Assembly: GCA_963643165.1 (NCBI GenBank)
Contig: CAVIJD010000010.1
Span: forward strand, 1 to 64,000
Direction of reading: 5' to 3'
Origin: F23-D06 sp963643165
GTDB lineage: Bacteria; Bacteroidota; Bacteroidia; Bacteroidales; WCHB1-69
Length of the DNA stretch: 64,000 nt
Shown here in pieces: positions 1-7,025 of this stretch. Numbering within the stretch: the stretch's first letter is position 1; the number at the start of each line of letters is the position of its first letter. The position numbers were made by a program, and so were the translations under genes. The notes below the pieces were generated by a model. That model did no database searches, had not been told where the DNA came from, and saw nothing but the letters and a program-made list of their open reading frames with translations.

Positions 1-92
1 TGATTGGGCATCTCCGATGCCCGAACACTGCAAGGTCTTCTTTGTCAGGGCTGACTTGCGATTTATGATGGAAGAGGGGGCGACTTGCGCGA

Positions 93-221
93 CGCCCTCG
101 GAGAGGGCGAAAGCGGGCTGCCGCAGGCAGTCTGCTCCATAACCGGCGGTGGAGCGACCGCAAGGGAGCGGAACCGTCGGCTGCGACGCGCTCGCGCCAC
201 CCTCGGCCCTCGAAGAGGGCC
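93..221. repeat. Pair of similar short palindromes
   Basis: Two hairpins share the same core. One is CGCCCTC-GGA-GAGGGCG at 93-109 and the other is GGCCCTC-GAA-GAGGGCC at 205-221. A smaller hairpin, CTGCC-gca-GGCAG, lies between them near 118-131. Both have perfect 7-base arms and a 3-base loop. No convincing gene covers 1-228; an open frame at 2-142 (46 codons, entering from outside the window) shows nothing I recognise. The palindromes resemble REP-like debris beside a decayed insertion sequence, but I cannot tell whether they belong to it. Confidence 0.55.
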
Positions 222-228
222 AACATCA

Positions 229-468
229 TCGTGCTGGTCGGAAATCGCCGACCTCGCCTAATACAAGCGGGAGTTCTTCGAGAAGTACATCGACCTTTCC
301 AATGGCCTGCCGACAGACGACACGCTGCGGCGCTTCTTCCAGAACCTGAACCCGAAGTCGTTCCGGACCCGCTTTGCGGAATGGGCATCCTCAATCGTGC
401 ATGACAAGGTCGTCAAAGTGAAACGCCACAGCCGCAATCAGTTGGCTCGTTCGTGGGTAGCCCTGAGG
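229..468 (+). pseudogene. Decayed ISAs1-type transposase N-terminal fragment
   Basis: Frame 1 reads CWSEIADLA, then a stop (TAA at 259-261), then continues with YKREFFEKYIDL, LPTDDTLRRFF and FRTRFAEWASSIV. This order (W-x-E-I-A-x-F/L-A, then L-P-x-x-D-T-x-x-R-x-F, then F-x-x-x-F-x-x-W) is the N-terminal DDE_Tnp_1-associated domain of ISAs1-family (H-repeat type) transposases. The DDE catalytic domain is absent: after about residue 75 the frame loses similarity and runs into the tRNA. No terminal inverted repeats or target duplications could be assigned. It is a dead remnant lying 3' of tRNA-Val. Confidence 0.6.
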
Positions 469-540
469 GTTGTGATCAAAAACGACGACACTTCTGGGCA
501 TAAAAAAAACAGGAACATATTATTCCCGTTTTCCGGCTTG

Positions 541-615
541 TGGGAACTACTAGATTCGAACTAGTGACCCTCTGCTTGTAAGGCAGATGCTCTGAACCAA
601 CTGAGCTAAGCTCCC
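541..615 (-). tRNA. tRNA-Val (anticodon TAC)
   Basis: The complement folds as a full cloverleaf starting GGGAGCT, with a D arm TAGCTCAGTTGGTTCAGAGC, an anticodon stem TCTGC/GCAGA around the loop CTTACAA (anticodon TAC, decoding GUA), and a T arm ACTAG-TTCGAAT-CTAGT. The acceptor AGTTCCC pairs with the 5' end with one G-U wobble, and A is the discriminator base. CCA is not encoded directly after it. The decayed transposase lies about 70 bases downstream, so this tRNA end may be an old insertion hot spot. Confidence 0.93.
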
Positions 616-712
616 TTTCTTTTAAAGCGTTGCAAAAATAGTGTTTTTTCAGTTCAGTCAGCAAGTTTTGGAAATATTTTTTTGCTCCTTTAAAATGCTG
701 ATTATAAGGATA

Positions 713-1312
713 TTAGAATTGTATTCCTGCGCAGATGTTGATGTACTGCGGGTGTTTTCCCGCTTTGTTTTGGAAGAAAGTGTGGAGAGAATAGCGATAA
801 CTGGTGCCCAGAACGATGGGTCCGAACTTGAGGTCGAAGCCGGCGGTAAGCAAGACGGGATTGCAGGTGAGCGTGTTTTTTGAGTATCCGATGGAGTTCT
901 GGGTCACTTTGAGCAGGGGCTGCCAGATGATGCCAGCGTGAGGCAGAAATGCCGAGGCCCTTCCCATCGGGATGTTGCCCACCAACTTGACGGGAATCTG
1001 CAGGTGGTGCGTGGCCACATATCTGCCGTTGAAGAGCGTGTCGCCGTTCTCCAACCGCATGCCATAGTTCCCTTTCAGGAAGGTGTAGCCGAAGCCGACT
1101 TCCCCATAGACGAATTTGCCGGCTCTGAAAAACAGTCCGAAATCTGCGGTGGAAAGCGCTTGTAACACGTCGCCGTCAACGGAATAATTGCGGTTTGTGG
1201 GAAAGCTGGTCCCGACTTTGATGCCGTACTGGCACCATTTTTGTTGTGCTTGCAGCAAGTTGACGCTTAAGACGGCAACTAAAAGCAGTATGATTGTCTT
1301 TGTCTTGCTCAT
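713..1312 (-). CDS. Outer-membrane beta-barrel protein
   Basis: A 199-residue protein with a Sec signal peptide (MSKTKTIILLLVAVLSVNLL, cleavage after LQAQ near residue 22). The mature part is rich in alternating hydrophobic and polar strands with Gly and aromatic residues (for example FGLFFRAGKFVYGEVGFGYT) and ends in a final strand closing in Phe, NICAGIQF, typical of small outer-membrane barrels of the PorT/OmpW-like superfamily in Bacteroidota. The specific role is unknown. It lies 6 bases after pth on the same strand and is likely the last gene of that operon. Confidence 0.7.
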   Translation of the reverse strand: MSKTKTIILLLVAVLSVNLLQAQQKWCQYGIKVGTSFPTNRNYSVDGDVLQALSTADFGLFFRAGKFVYGEVGFGYTFLKGNYGMRLENGDTLFNGRYVATHHLQIPVKLVGNIPMGRASAFLPHAGIIWQPLLKVTQNSIGYSKNTLTCNPVLLTAGFDLKFGPIVLGTSYRYSLHTFFQNKAGKHPQYINICAGIQF

Positions 1313-1318
1313 AATAGT

Positions 1319-1945
1319 CTATTTTTTTGAATTCTGTTCATTTTTTGGTTCTGTATTGGCGGGCTGTGTGGGCTGTGTGGTGTTGAAACGGTTCATGGCG
1401 CGTTGGATGCCCTCCGTGGCAAAGCATTTTATGGCCTCGGACGCTTGTTCGATGCAAGGTTCAACTTTTTTGAGTTCTTCGCTGTCGAAGCGTCCGAGCA
1501 CGTAGTCAATTTGGTATCCTTTGGCAAAGTCCTTGCCGATGCCGCAGCGCAGACGGGGGAAGTTCTCGTGTCCGAGTGTCTCGATGATGTCGAGCAGTCC
1601 ATTGTGGGACCCGCCGCCGCCTTTGGGTTTTATTTTGAAAGTCCCGATGGGCAGGTCGAGGTCGTCGCAGACTACCATGCAGTGTTCTGCGGGCACGTCT
1701 TCCGCTGTGAGCCAGTGTTTTACGGCCTTGCCACTTAGGTTCATGTAGGTGGTTGGCATTATCAGCACCAGCGTCCGTCCTTTGTACATGGCTTTGGCCC
1801 TGTAGGCGAGCCGGTCGGGCGTGAACTCCGCGTTGAGTTTCTTCGCCAACGCGCTCACCACCTCAAAGCCGTAGTTGTGACGCGTGCCGGCATATTTGGC
1901 TTCGGCATTGCCCAGTCCCACTATCAGATATTTGCGCTCATTCAT
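1319..1945 (-). CDS. pth: Peptidyl-tRNA hydrolase
   Basis: Cleaves the ester bond of peptidyl-tRNAs released by stalled ribosomes, recycling tRNA in the cytoplasm. The 208 residues carry the family signatures: GLGN at 10-13, the catalytic His at position 23 within TRHNYGF, the TTYMNLSG motif with its Asn near 67, DDLDLP near 93 and GGGGSHNGL near 112. The core is about 187 residues, the normal length; the last 20 residues (NTTQPTQPANTEPKNEQ and on) form a polar disordered tail. It is 2 bases from rsmD, so translation is probably coupled. Confidence 0.95.
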   Translation of the reverse strand: MNERKYLIVGLGNAEAKYAGTRHNYGFEVVSALAKKLNAEFTPDRLAYRAKAMYKGRTLVLIMPTTYMNLSGKAVKHWLTAEDVPAEHCMVVCDDLDLPIGTFKIKPKGGGGSHNGLLDIIETLGHENFPRLRCGIGKDFAKGYQIDYVLGRFDSEELKKVEPCIEQASEAIKCFATEGIQRAMNRFNTTQPTQPANTEPKNEQNSKK

Positions 1946-1947
1946 GG

Positions 1948-2511
1948 CTATTGCTGTTCTGTTTCTGTCTCGTCGGTCATGTTCACCAGAAACGTGAAGT
2001 TGACTTTTCCGTAGGTCCTGTGCTGGAAAAAGTGCGGGTCTTGCGAAAAGTCTTTGTCTTTAGAATGTTCGATGACAAGCCATCCGTCGGGGACCAGCAG
2101 TTGGTTCTTGAAAACGTCCTGCACGATTTTCTCGACGCCTTGCAGCGCATAGGGAGGGTCGGCAAAGATGACGTTGAATTTCTGGCGGCAGGCGGCCACG
2201 TATTCAAAAGCGTCGTGCCGTACCACGGCGATCTGCGCATAGTCGAGTTTTTCGGCAGTCTTGCGGATGAAGTTTGTACACCGGCTGTCCGAGTCAACCG
2301 AAACGACGGACAAGGCGCCGCGGGAGGCGAACTCGTAGGACAGATTGCCCGTGCCGGAAAAGAGGTCCAGCACGTGAATCTGGTCGAGGTAGAAATAGTT
2401 GTTCAAGATGTTGAAAAGGCTTTCTTTCCCCAAGTCTGTGGTGGGTCTCACCGGCAGGTTCTCCGGCGCGATGATTTGCCTTCCTCTGTTTTTACCGCTG
2501 ATGATCCGCAT
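1948..2511 (-). CDS. rsmD: 16S rRNA (guanine-966 N2)-methyltransferase
   Basis: A 187-residue Rossmann-fold methyltransferase that modifies G966 of 16S rRNA during small-subunit assembly. It begins MRIISGKNRGR, as RsmD proteins do. The SAM-binding motif I LDLFSGTGNLSYEF is near residue 50, and the catalytic motif FADPPYA (D-P-P-Y, for base amino methylation) is near 116-122. The C terminus carries a strand (KVNFTFL). It sits between the DUF3822 gene and pth with gaps of 6 and 2 bases, in one operon. Confidence 0.93.
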   Translation of the reverse strand: MRIISGKNRGRQIIAPENLPVRPTTDLGKESLFNILNNYFYLDQIHVLDLFSGTGNLSYEFASRGALSVVSVDSDSRCTNFIRKTAEKLDYAQIAVVRHDAFEYVAACRQKFNVIFADPPYALQGVEKIVQDVFKNQLLVPDGWLVIEHSKDKDFSQDPHFFQHRTYGKVNFTFLVNMTDETETEQQ

Positions 2512-2517
2512 GGCGTT

Positions 2518-3201
2518 TTATAGGATGGTCACTTGCTGGTGGTATTTCTGGAGCAGTTCGTTGAGTTTCTTGTCCGGGGCGCAGAAATAGTTGACGATGA
2601 CTTCCGGCTCGCGGAAACCGAACTGCTGTATGCTGTTCATGGAGTAATAGAGCACATCGACGGGCTCGGTGTGGAGGGTTCTGTTCACGAAAGAGGGCTG
2701 GTTGTCATGCATCGCCAGGAAATCGACAAACCGGTCGTTCACGGAGATGAGCATGGCCTCAGGGTGGTTCCGCTCTTGTAGAAATTGGCAGAATAGTGTT
2801 ATCTCGCTGACTATCCGAGGTTGGCAGGGGAGACTGCTGACGGTGGTGTACTCGTTCTGCGTCAGGAAATACAGGGCACGGTAAAGGCCGATACGGTCGC
2901 TGTAATGTTGGCCGTAGTGGGTGATGTCGTGCTGGATGTTAAGGTATTCTTTGGCCTTGCCGTCGTCATAGATGATTTCCGGTATCAGCATCGGCACGTG
3001 GGTGGCGACGATGATGTCCAGAGGTTCGCTGTTGTTTTCGAGGCCGAAGAATTTCGGGGCCTCGGTGGAGAGCAGGACATTGTCGCCGCTTTTGACGTCC
3101 TGTCGGCGCAGGGCGCCGTCTTCACCGTTGTCGAAAAGCGAAAATCCATCCGAGGAAAGCCGGATGGATTTCGTGTAGTATTTGGAAAGCAATGTGTTCA
3201 T
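2518..3201 (-). CDS. DUF3822 family protein
   Basis: A 227-residue cytoplasmic protein of the Bacteroidota family DUF3822, recognised from its overall sequence and its usual place just upstream of rsmD. The N-terminal half resembles an actin/FtsA-like fold (STEAPKFFGLENNSEPLDIIV), followed by the conserved stretch NQPSFVNRTLHTEPVDVLYY and a C-terminal CAPDKKLNELL segment. No signal peptide and no catalytic motif are visible. The function is not established. It is 6 bases upstream of rsmD and 9 bases downstream of the membrane-protein gene, so all are co-transcribed. Confidence 0.8.
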   Translation of the reverse strand: MNTLLSKYYTKSIRLSSDGFSLFDNGEDGALRRQDVKSGDNVLLSTEAPKFFGLENNSEPLDIIVATHVPMLIPEIIYDDGKAKEYLNIQHDITHYGQHYSDRIGLYRALYFLTQNEYTTVSSLPCQPRIVSEITLFCQFLQERNHPEAMLISVNDRFVDFLAMHDNQPSFVNRTLHTEPVDVLYYSMNSIQQFGFREPEVIVNYFCAPDKKLNELLQKYHQQVTIL

Positions 3202-3210
3202 TTGAGAGGA

Positions 3211-3888
3211 TTATTCCCAGCTGCCCGAGGTGCTTGATTCTGTAAGAGAACCCAGATACATGTCGGTGTATTGCTCTCTGTACTGCTCCTCTTCGGCCAG
3301 GTTGTTATAGAAAACCTTGTTCCAAAGTTTCTTGAAGAACCCCGCATTTTCCGGGGTGATGCTCTTGTCCATGTTCACCAAGATGTCGTCCAGCGGCAAA
3401 TCGACACGATAGACGGGGATTTCGTAGGTCTTGGAAGCGATGGAGCCGGTCTGGATGGTGTATTCTTTCTTGTCGCCGAACGGGATGTACTGGAATTTCT
3501 GGAAGTCGGCCCTGGTGAGGTTCGGGTCAAGCTCCAGCATCTTGTCGATGGCCGGGATCTTGACGATCTTCTTCTGGATAAGCCCGAGTTTGAATGCCTG
3601 TTCCTGACTCATGGTGTCGGGGAAGTTGCCGACGGTTTTCTCCACTTCTACCGTTCCGTTGTTGACAAACTCTGCCAGCGTGTCGATGTCGCTCGCATAT
3701 TTCTTGTTGACGTTCTTGTAGATGGCCTGCGCGCTCCTCAGGACGGAGAGGTTGGTGACATTGGCGGATTTCCGCAACTCATAGACCTGTCTGAATTTCT
3801 CGGGGCGCATGATGCTGCGGGCGGCGAGGATGACAAGAAAGAAAACGGCAATGCCTAATAGAATACTGAATAAGGTTCTGGTCTTCAT
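3211..3888 (-). CDS. Single-pass membrane protein of unknown function
   Basis: A 225-residue protein with one N-terminal membrane helix (residues 7-25, FSILLGIAVFFLVILAARSI) and no cleavage site. A probable coiled or helical periplasmic region follows (LRKSANVTNLSVLRSAQAIY), then DTLAEFVNNGTVEVEK and a beta-rich part, ending in a Ser/Thr-rich tail. It is the first gene of the run leading to DUF3822, rsmD, pth and the barrel protein. A promoter motif lies at 3937-3944. I do not recognise the family. Confidence 0.65.
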   Translation of the reverse strand: MKTRTLFSILLGIAVFFLVILAARSIMRPEKFRQVYELRKSANVTNLSVLRSAQAIYKNVNKKYASDIDTLAEFVNNGTVEVEKTVGNFPDTMSQEQAFKLGLIQKKIVKIPAIDKMLELDPNLTRADFQKFQYIPFGDKKEYTIQTGSIASKTYEIPVYRVDLPLDDILVNMDKSITPENAGFFKKLWNKVFYNNLAEEEQYREQYTDMYLGSLTESSTSGSWE

Positions 3889-3936
3889 AACTTTTATTGT
3901 GTTTTATAATTTTTCTGTATGTTAAAAAAAAGCGAG

Positions 3937-3944
3937 CAAAAGTA
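3937..3944 (-). promoter_or_regulatory. Bacteroidota -7 element before the 3.9 to 0.7 kb operon
   Basis: On the minus strand the bases read TACTTTTG, an exact match to TAnnTTTG, 49 bases before the start codon at 3888. No TTTG -33 box is visible at the ideal distance. Confidence 0.5.
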
Positions 3945-4005
3945 GTAAAAAAAATGATGTGTCCTTATTGTGACGGCAAATTATTTTGGGGTGCGGCAGA
4001 CGGGT

Positions 4006-4641
4006 TCAGAATGTGACGCGGTGGATGCCGGCAGGGTAGGAGGTCTCTATCAACGCTTTGATTTTGCTGTAGTCGCCCGGGTTCTGCACGAAGTCTAACT
4101 TGGAGGCCTCAAGCAGCAGGATGGGCATGGTGGCATGTTCTTTGAAATAAGTGAGGTAGCTCTGCTGGATGTGCTCCAGATAGTCGGCGGAGATGTTTTT
4201 TTCATATTCGCGCCCCCGTCCGGCGATGTTGCGCAGCAGCCTGGGGATGTCGTTGTACAGGTAGAGGATGATGTCGGGCTTGGGCAGGTAGGACGACAAG
4301 ACGTCAAAGACGCTGCGGTAGAGGTTGTATTCGTCCGGCAAGAGGTTGTTTCGGGAGAAGATGACGCATTTGTCGATGAAGTAGTCGCCGATGACGAAGT
4401 CGGTGAAGAGGTCCCGCTCCGAGAGCAGTTTCTTGAGTTGACGGTAACGCTCCATCAGGAAAGTCATCTCCACAGGAAACGCGTAATGGACGGGGTCTGC
4501 GTAGAACTTTGCGAGGAACGGATTCTCGTTGAATTGTTCAAGCACCTGCTCCGCGCGGTACTCGCCCCCGATCATCTTCGCGAGGGTGGTTTTCCCCGCC
4601 CCGATGCAGCCTTCTATTACTATATAATTATAAGGTATCAT
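4006..4641 (-). CDS. Deoxynucleoside kinase (dNK/dAK/dGK family)
   Basis: Phosphorylates deoxynucleosides in the salvage pathway. The 211 residues carry a P-loop GCIGAGKTT at 11-19, the motif EQFNENPFLAKFY near 36-48 (E-x-x-x-x-N-P-F), the MTFLMERYRQL helix, the base-binding IGDYFIDKCVIFSRNNL region (D-R-S-type motif replaced by D-K-C), and a lid with RGREYE. This matches the bacterial deoxyadenosine/deoxyguanosine kinase branch; the exact substrate cannot be read from sequence. Its ATG overlaps the folK stop codon (ATGA at 4638-4641), so the two are translationally coupled. Confidence 0.85.
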   Translation of the reverse strand: MIPYNYIVIEGCIGAGKTTLAKMIGGEYRAEQVLEQFNENPFLAKFYADPVHYAFPVEMTFLMERYRQLKKLLSERDLFTDFVIGDYFIDKCVIFSRNNLLPDEYNLYRSVFDVLSSYLPKPDIILYLYNDIPRLLRNIAGRGREYEKNISADYLEHIQQSYLTYFKEHATMPILLLEASKLDFVQNPGDYSKIKALIETSYPAGIHRVTF

Positions 4642-5138
4642 TTTGTTGTCTGTGTTGTCGGTTGTTCGGCAACGGCCGGGATGCCCAATTCCGCCAGTTG
4701 CTCGAGGATGAATCTGCGCTCCATGATGTGAGGGTGGGGCACTACGAGCCGCTCGCTCCGGATGACACGCTCCCCGTAATAGAGGATGTCCAGGTCGATG
4801 GTTCTGTTGTGATAGACCGGCCTGCCCTCTATGACGGCGCTCTTTTCGGTGCGCCCGAGACGCTTTTCGATCTGCTGCAGGGTGTCGAGCAACTCGAACG
4901 GGCCGAGCGCCGTCCGCACCACCACGATCTGGTTGAGGAACGGCGGGGCGTCAAACCCCCAGGACTCCGTCTCTTTAACGGACGAGGCACACACGACGCT
5001 CCCGGCATGGCCGGCAATGAGCGCACGGGCCCGCGACAAGTACCCACACCTGTCACCCAGATTGCTGCCCAACCCGATGACGGCTCGCTCCAACACCGTT
5101 GCGGCCTTCCCGGAACCGCTGTCGTTCTCGCTGTGCAT
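4638..5138 (-). CDS. folK: 6-hydroxymethyl-7,8-dihydropterin pyrophosphokinase
   Basis: Transfers pyrophosphate from ATP to hydroxymethyl-dihydropterin in folate synthesis. From the ATG at 5138 the product has 166 residues, close to the family length. It shows AVIGLGSNLGDR near the N terminus, the central W-G-F-x-x-P-P-F-L-N signature (WGFDAPPFLNQIVVV), and the HPPK motif RPVYHNRTIDLDILYYG followed by VVPHPHIMERRFIL. The frame stays open to 5267, but that extension overlaps another small gene read in a different frame. The ATG at 5138 shares one base with that gene's stop (TGATG), so I chose it. Confidence 0.88.
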   Translation of the reverse strand: MHSENDSGSGKAATVLERAVIGLGSNLGDRCGYLSRARALIAGHAGSVVCASSVKETESWGFDAPPFLNQIVVVRTALGPFELLDTLQQIEKRLGRTEKSAVIEGRPVYHNRTIDLDILYYGERVIRSERLVVPHPHIMERRFILEQLAELGIPAVAEQPTTQTTK

Positions 5139-5287
5139 CAGTTGTTGATGACGAATACCGGTTTTCCGTAAATGTGGGCAAAGGTTTCCAGGGATTTCGA
5201 ATAGTTCAGGATGTTGTTGATGATCCGCTGCGACGGCTTCTCCTGCTTTACCGATTTTTTCTTGCAAGGGGTAGATGTTCTGTTCAT
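5138..5287 (-). CDS. Small basic protein upstream of folK (49 residues)
   Basis: An ATG-started frame of 49 codons reads MNRTSTPCKKKSVKQEKPSQ, then RIINNILNYSKSLETFAHIY, then GKPVFVINN. The N-terminal third is Lys-rich and probably disordered. The middle forms a helix with the pattern RIINNILNYSKSL, and the end looks like a short strand. Its TGA stop overlaps the folK ATG by one base (TGATG at 5140-5136), which suggests translational coupling. It is too short for most gene-finders and lies in the region that a long folK start would absorb. I do not recognise a named family. Confidence 0.6.
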   Translation of the reverse strand: MNRTSTPCKKKSVKQEKPSQRIINNILNYSKSLETFAHIYGKPVFVINN

Positions 5288-5394
5288 TGGCGATGCTTTA
5301 GTTTCAGAATGCTCTTATGTATATTCCGACTAACGAATGTATCGGGCCATTATTTTGTCCCCCGCAATATTTTTTTCGGTTATTCCTCCCCGAC

Positions 5395-5763
5395 TTATTT
5401 CTTGAACAGGAAATAGACGGCAAGTATCAGGAACGCAAAGCCGACGACTTGTGTCCACCGGAAGGTCTCGTTCTTGAATACGACCAATGTCAATATGGTG
5501 AAGATGGTCAGGGATACGGCCTCCTGAATGACTTTCAGCTGCCACAAGTTGAATGGGCCGCCGTTGCCGATGTAACCGATACGGTTGGCCGGTATCATGA
5601 AGCTGTACTCGAACGCCGCCGTCATCCAACTGAGCAGTATGATGACAGGCAATGACAGTTTGGAAAACCATGGGTAACTCTGGAAACGTAGGTTGCCGTA
5701 CCAGGCAAAGAACATGAAGACGTTGGAACAGAGTAATAGACAGATGCAATATAGACCTCTCAT
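5395..5763 (-). CDS. DUF486 family small membrane protein
   Basis: A 122-residue protein with four predicted membrane helices (YCICLLLCSNVFMFFAWYGN, LSLPVIILLSWMTAAFEYSF, an amphipathic segment, and FTILTLVVFKN/VVGFAFLILAVYFLF). The conserved core F-A-W-Y-G-N-L and the segment PANRIGY, plus the motif QLKVIQEAVSL, identify DUF486, a small relative of the drug/metabolite transporter superfamily. Its function is not established. The frame is open to 5871, but the start at 5763 gives the family length and puts the ATG 36 bases after the promoter -7 box at 5799-5806. A TTACA operator-like palindrome abuts that promoter. Confidence 0.82.
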   Translation of the reverse strand: MRGLYCICLLLCSNVFMFFAWYGNLRFQSYPWFSKLSLPVIILLSWMTAAFEYSFMIPANRIGYIGNGGPFNLWQLKVIQEAVSLTIFTILTLVVFKNETFRWTQVVGFAFLILAVYFLFKK

Positions 5764-5798
5764 AAACGCGATTTTTGCAGGTTTAGAAAAAAAACGCG

Positions 5799-5830
5799 CA
5801 AAGATAACGAATTTAAACGGAGAAAACAAA
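5799..5830 (-). promoter_or_regulatory. Promoter of the DUF486 gene
   Basis: On the minus strand TTTG (5830-5827), a 20-base spacer and TATCTTTG (5806-5799) match the Bacteroidota -33/-7 consensus exactly. The palindrome at 5833-5846 begins 3 bases upstream of the -33 box. Confidence 0.7.
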
Positions 5831-5832
5831 GT

Positions 5833-5846
5833 GTTACAAATGTAAC
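5833..5846. promoter_or_regulatory. Operator-like palindrome, copy 1
   Basis: GTTACA-aa-TGTAAC, a 6-base inverted repeat with a 2-base centre. It abuts the -33 box of the DUF486 promoter. The same 12-mer TTACAAATGTAA recurs at 5878-5889 and 6287-6298, all between the DUF486 gene and the XRE regulator. Confidence 0.6.
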
Positions 5847-5876
5847 AAACAGGCATCAAACAAGAACACAATAAAT

Positions 5877-5890
5877 ATTACAAATGTAAT
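5877..5890. promoter_or_regulatory. Operator-like palindrome, copy 2
   Basis: ATTACA-aa-TGTAAT, centred 44 bases (about four helical turns) from copy 1, so dimers bound at the two sites would face the same side of the DNA. A half-site-like TTTACAAAAGTTTAC lies near 5932-5946. Confidence 0.55.
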
Positions 5891-6254
5891 AAAACACGCA
5901 CAACTCAAATGTAAACACGACGGCGTGTCTATTTACAAAAGTTTACCCCAATACGACAGTCAATCCACATCCGTCACCCCTGCCTACTTTGCTTCAGCCC
6001 CAATTATCCCAGCAATATTCACCTAAGTAACAATGAATATTTATTTTTTCAAAATACTAATAACCAATATAATTACAAGAATTGTCGAATACACTTGTTT
6101 AGATAAAAATCTATTTTGTCAACAATCTTTTGTGTTGTATCAATATTTAACATTAAAGTATTAAAATAGCGTATTTTGCATTATTTATCTGAAGTATAAA
6201 AAGATGAATTTATGAACAATGTGAAAAAATGACCGGACAGACGCATTTTATTTG
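5891..6254. other. AT-rich intergenic region without a gene
   Basis: About 360 bases between the operator cluster and the regulator promoter. It is strongly AT-rich from about 6020 to 6235, unlike the surrounding genes, and holds no open frame worth calling. It probably contains the upstream control region of the regulator. Confidence 0.6.
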
Positions 6255-6262
6255 TACTTTTG
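6255..6262 (+). promoter_or_regulatory. -7 element of the XRE regulator gene
   Basis: TACTTTTG matches TAnnTTTG, 58 bases before the ATG at 6320. No good -33 TTTG is visible 20 bases upstream, so the promoter may be weak or activator-dependent. The predicted transcript would start around 6269 and carry operator copies 3 and 4 in its leader. Confidence 0.5.
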
Positions 6263-6285
6263 TCAACGCTTAAAAATAAGCGGGT

Positions 6286-6310
6286 GTTACAAATGTAATT
6301 ACAAAAGTAA
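6286..6310. promoter_or_regulatory. Operator-like palindromes, copies 3 and 4
   Basis: GTTACA-aa-TGTAAT at 6286-6299 is followed at once by the variant TTACA-aa-AGTAA at 6299-6310, a 12-base offset. Both lie between the predicted transcription start and the ATG at 6320, where a bound repressor would block its own transcription. Confidence 0.55.
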
Positions 6311-6319
6311 ACAAGTAAT

Positions 6320-6937
6320 ATGATTGACAGAATTAAACAAGTAATGAATTATAAACAAATGTCACCAACGGCGTTTGCTGATAGTATAAATGTAAATCGT
6401 TCCAGTGTGACCCACATTTTCACTGGGCGCAACCAGCCCAGCCTTGATGTGGCAAAGAAGATTTTGAATGCCTTTCCTGAGATCAGCTCCGACTGGCTGA
6501 TTATGGGTACTGGGCCGATGTTTCGTGAGGCGTCGTCCGCCGGCCCCGTCATCCCTTCTGACTCGTCAACACCAGGCAACACCCAGCAAACGCCGAAAGC
6601 TTCAGGCATCCTGCAGCCCGACTTGTTTGCGGATTATGAAGACACGGCGACAGAAAACGCAGAGCCTCCGGCATCTCCGGAGTTGCCCGTTGCCGAGCTG
6701 GAACTCGACACTGCCCAGCCTCAAACAGCAACCGAGGCTGAACCTGTAATAGACCAAACGAGTGTGGAGGAGGCTGCCCGCCCGTCAACGTCAAGGCGCG
6801 GACGTTCGGGAGAATCGCGTATTGCGGACACGGCGCCAAAGCGCGAGCGAATATTGAAATCTCAGGCCGACCGCCAACTGGTGCGCGTGGTCTTCTTCTA
6901 CAGCGACAGAACTTGCGAAGTGTACAATCCTTCGTGA
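6320..6937 (+). CDS. XRE-family transcriptional regulator with long linker
   Basis: A 205-residue DNA-binding protein. Residues 1-65 form a CI/Cro-type helix-turn-helix (QMSPTAFADSINVNRSSVTH for the HTH core, then TGRNQPSLDVAKKIL and the W-L-I-M-G-T-G-P-M-F ending typical of XRE proteins). Residues 70-160 are a Pro/Glu/Ala-rich disordered linker. A short basic C-terminal module follows (RQLVRVVFFYSDRTCEVYNPS), which is probably a beta hairpin used for dimer contacts. It reads away from the DUF486 gene across a region with four TTACA-type palindromes, so it is probably autoregulated and may control that gene. Confidence 0.85.
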   Translation: MIDRIKQVMNYKQMSPTAFADSINVNRSSVTHIFTGRNQPSLDVAKKILNAFPEISSDWLIMGTGPMFREASSAGPVIPSDSSTPGNTQQTPKASGILQPDLFADYEDTATENAEPPASPELPVAELELDTAQPQTATEAEPVIDQTSVEEAARPSTSRRGRSGESRIADTAPKRERILKSQADRQLVRVVFFYSDRTCEVYNPS

Positions 6938-6968
6938 CAGCGGCGTGACACCATTGGGGTACGAAGCC

Positions 6969-7003
6969 AAAAAAAGAGGGTTGCCAAGGCAGCCCTCTTT
7001 TTG
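6969..7003. terminator. Bidirectional rho-independent terminator
   Basis: AAAAAGAGGGtTGCC-aa-GGCAgCCCTCTTTTT is a 10-base G+C stem with one T-G wobble, with A runs on one side and T runs on the other. It lies between the convergent XRE and 3-hydroxybutyryl-CoA dehydrogenase genes and should serve both. Confidence 0.88.
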
Positions 7004-7025
7004 TCATGAGCAATAAAAAGCAATT

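Noticed and set aside
5139..5267. Long start for folK at 5267
   Set aside because: The extra 43 residues overlap the better-supported 49-codon gene in another frame and have no match to the HPPK family.
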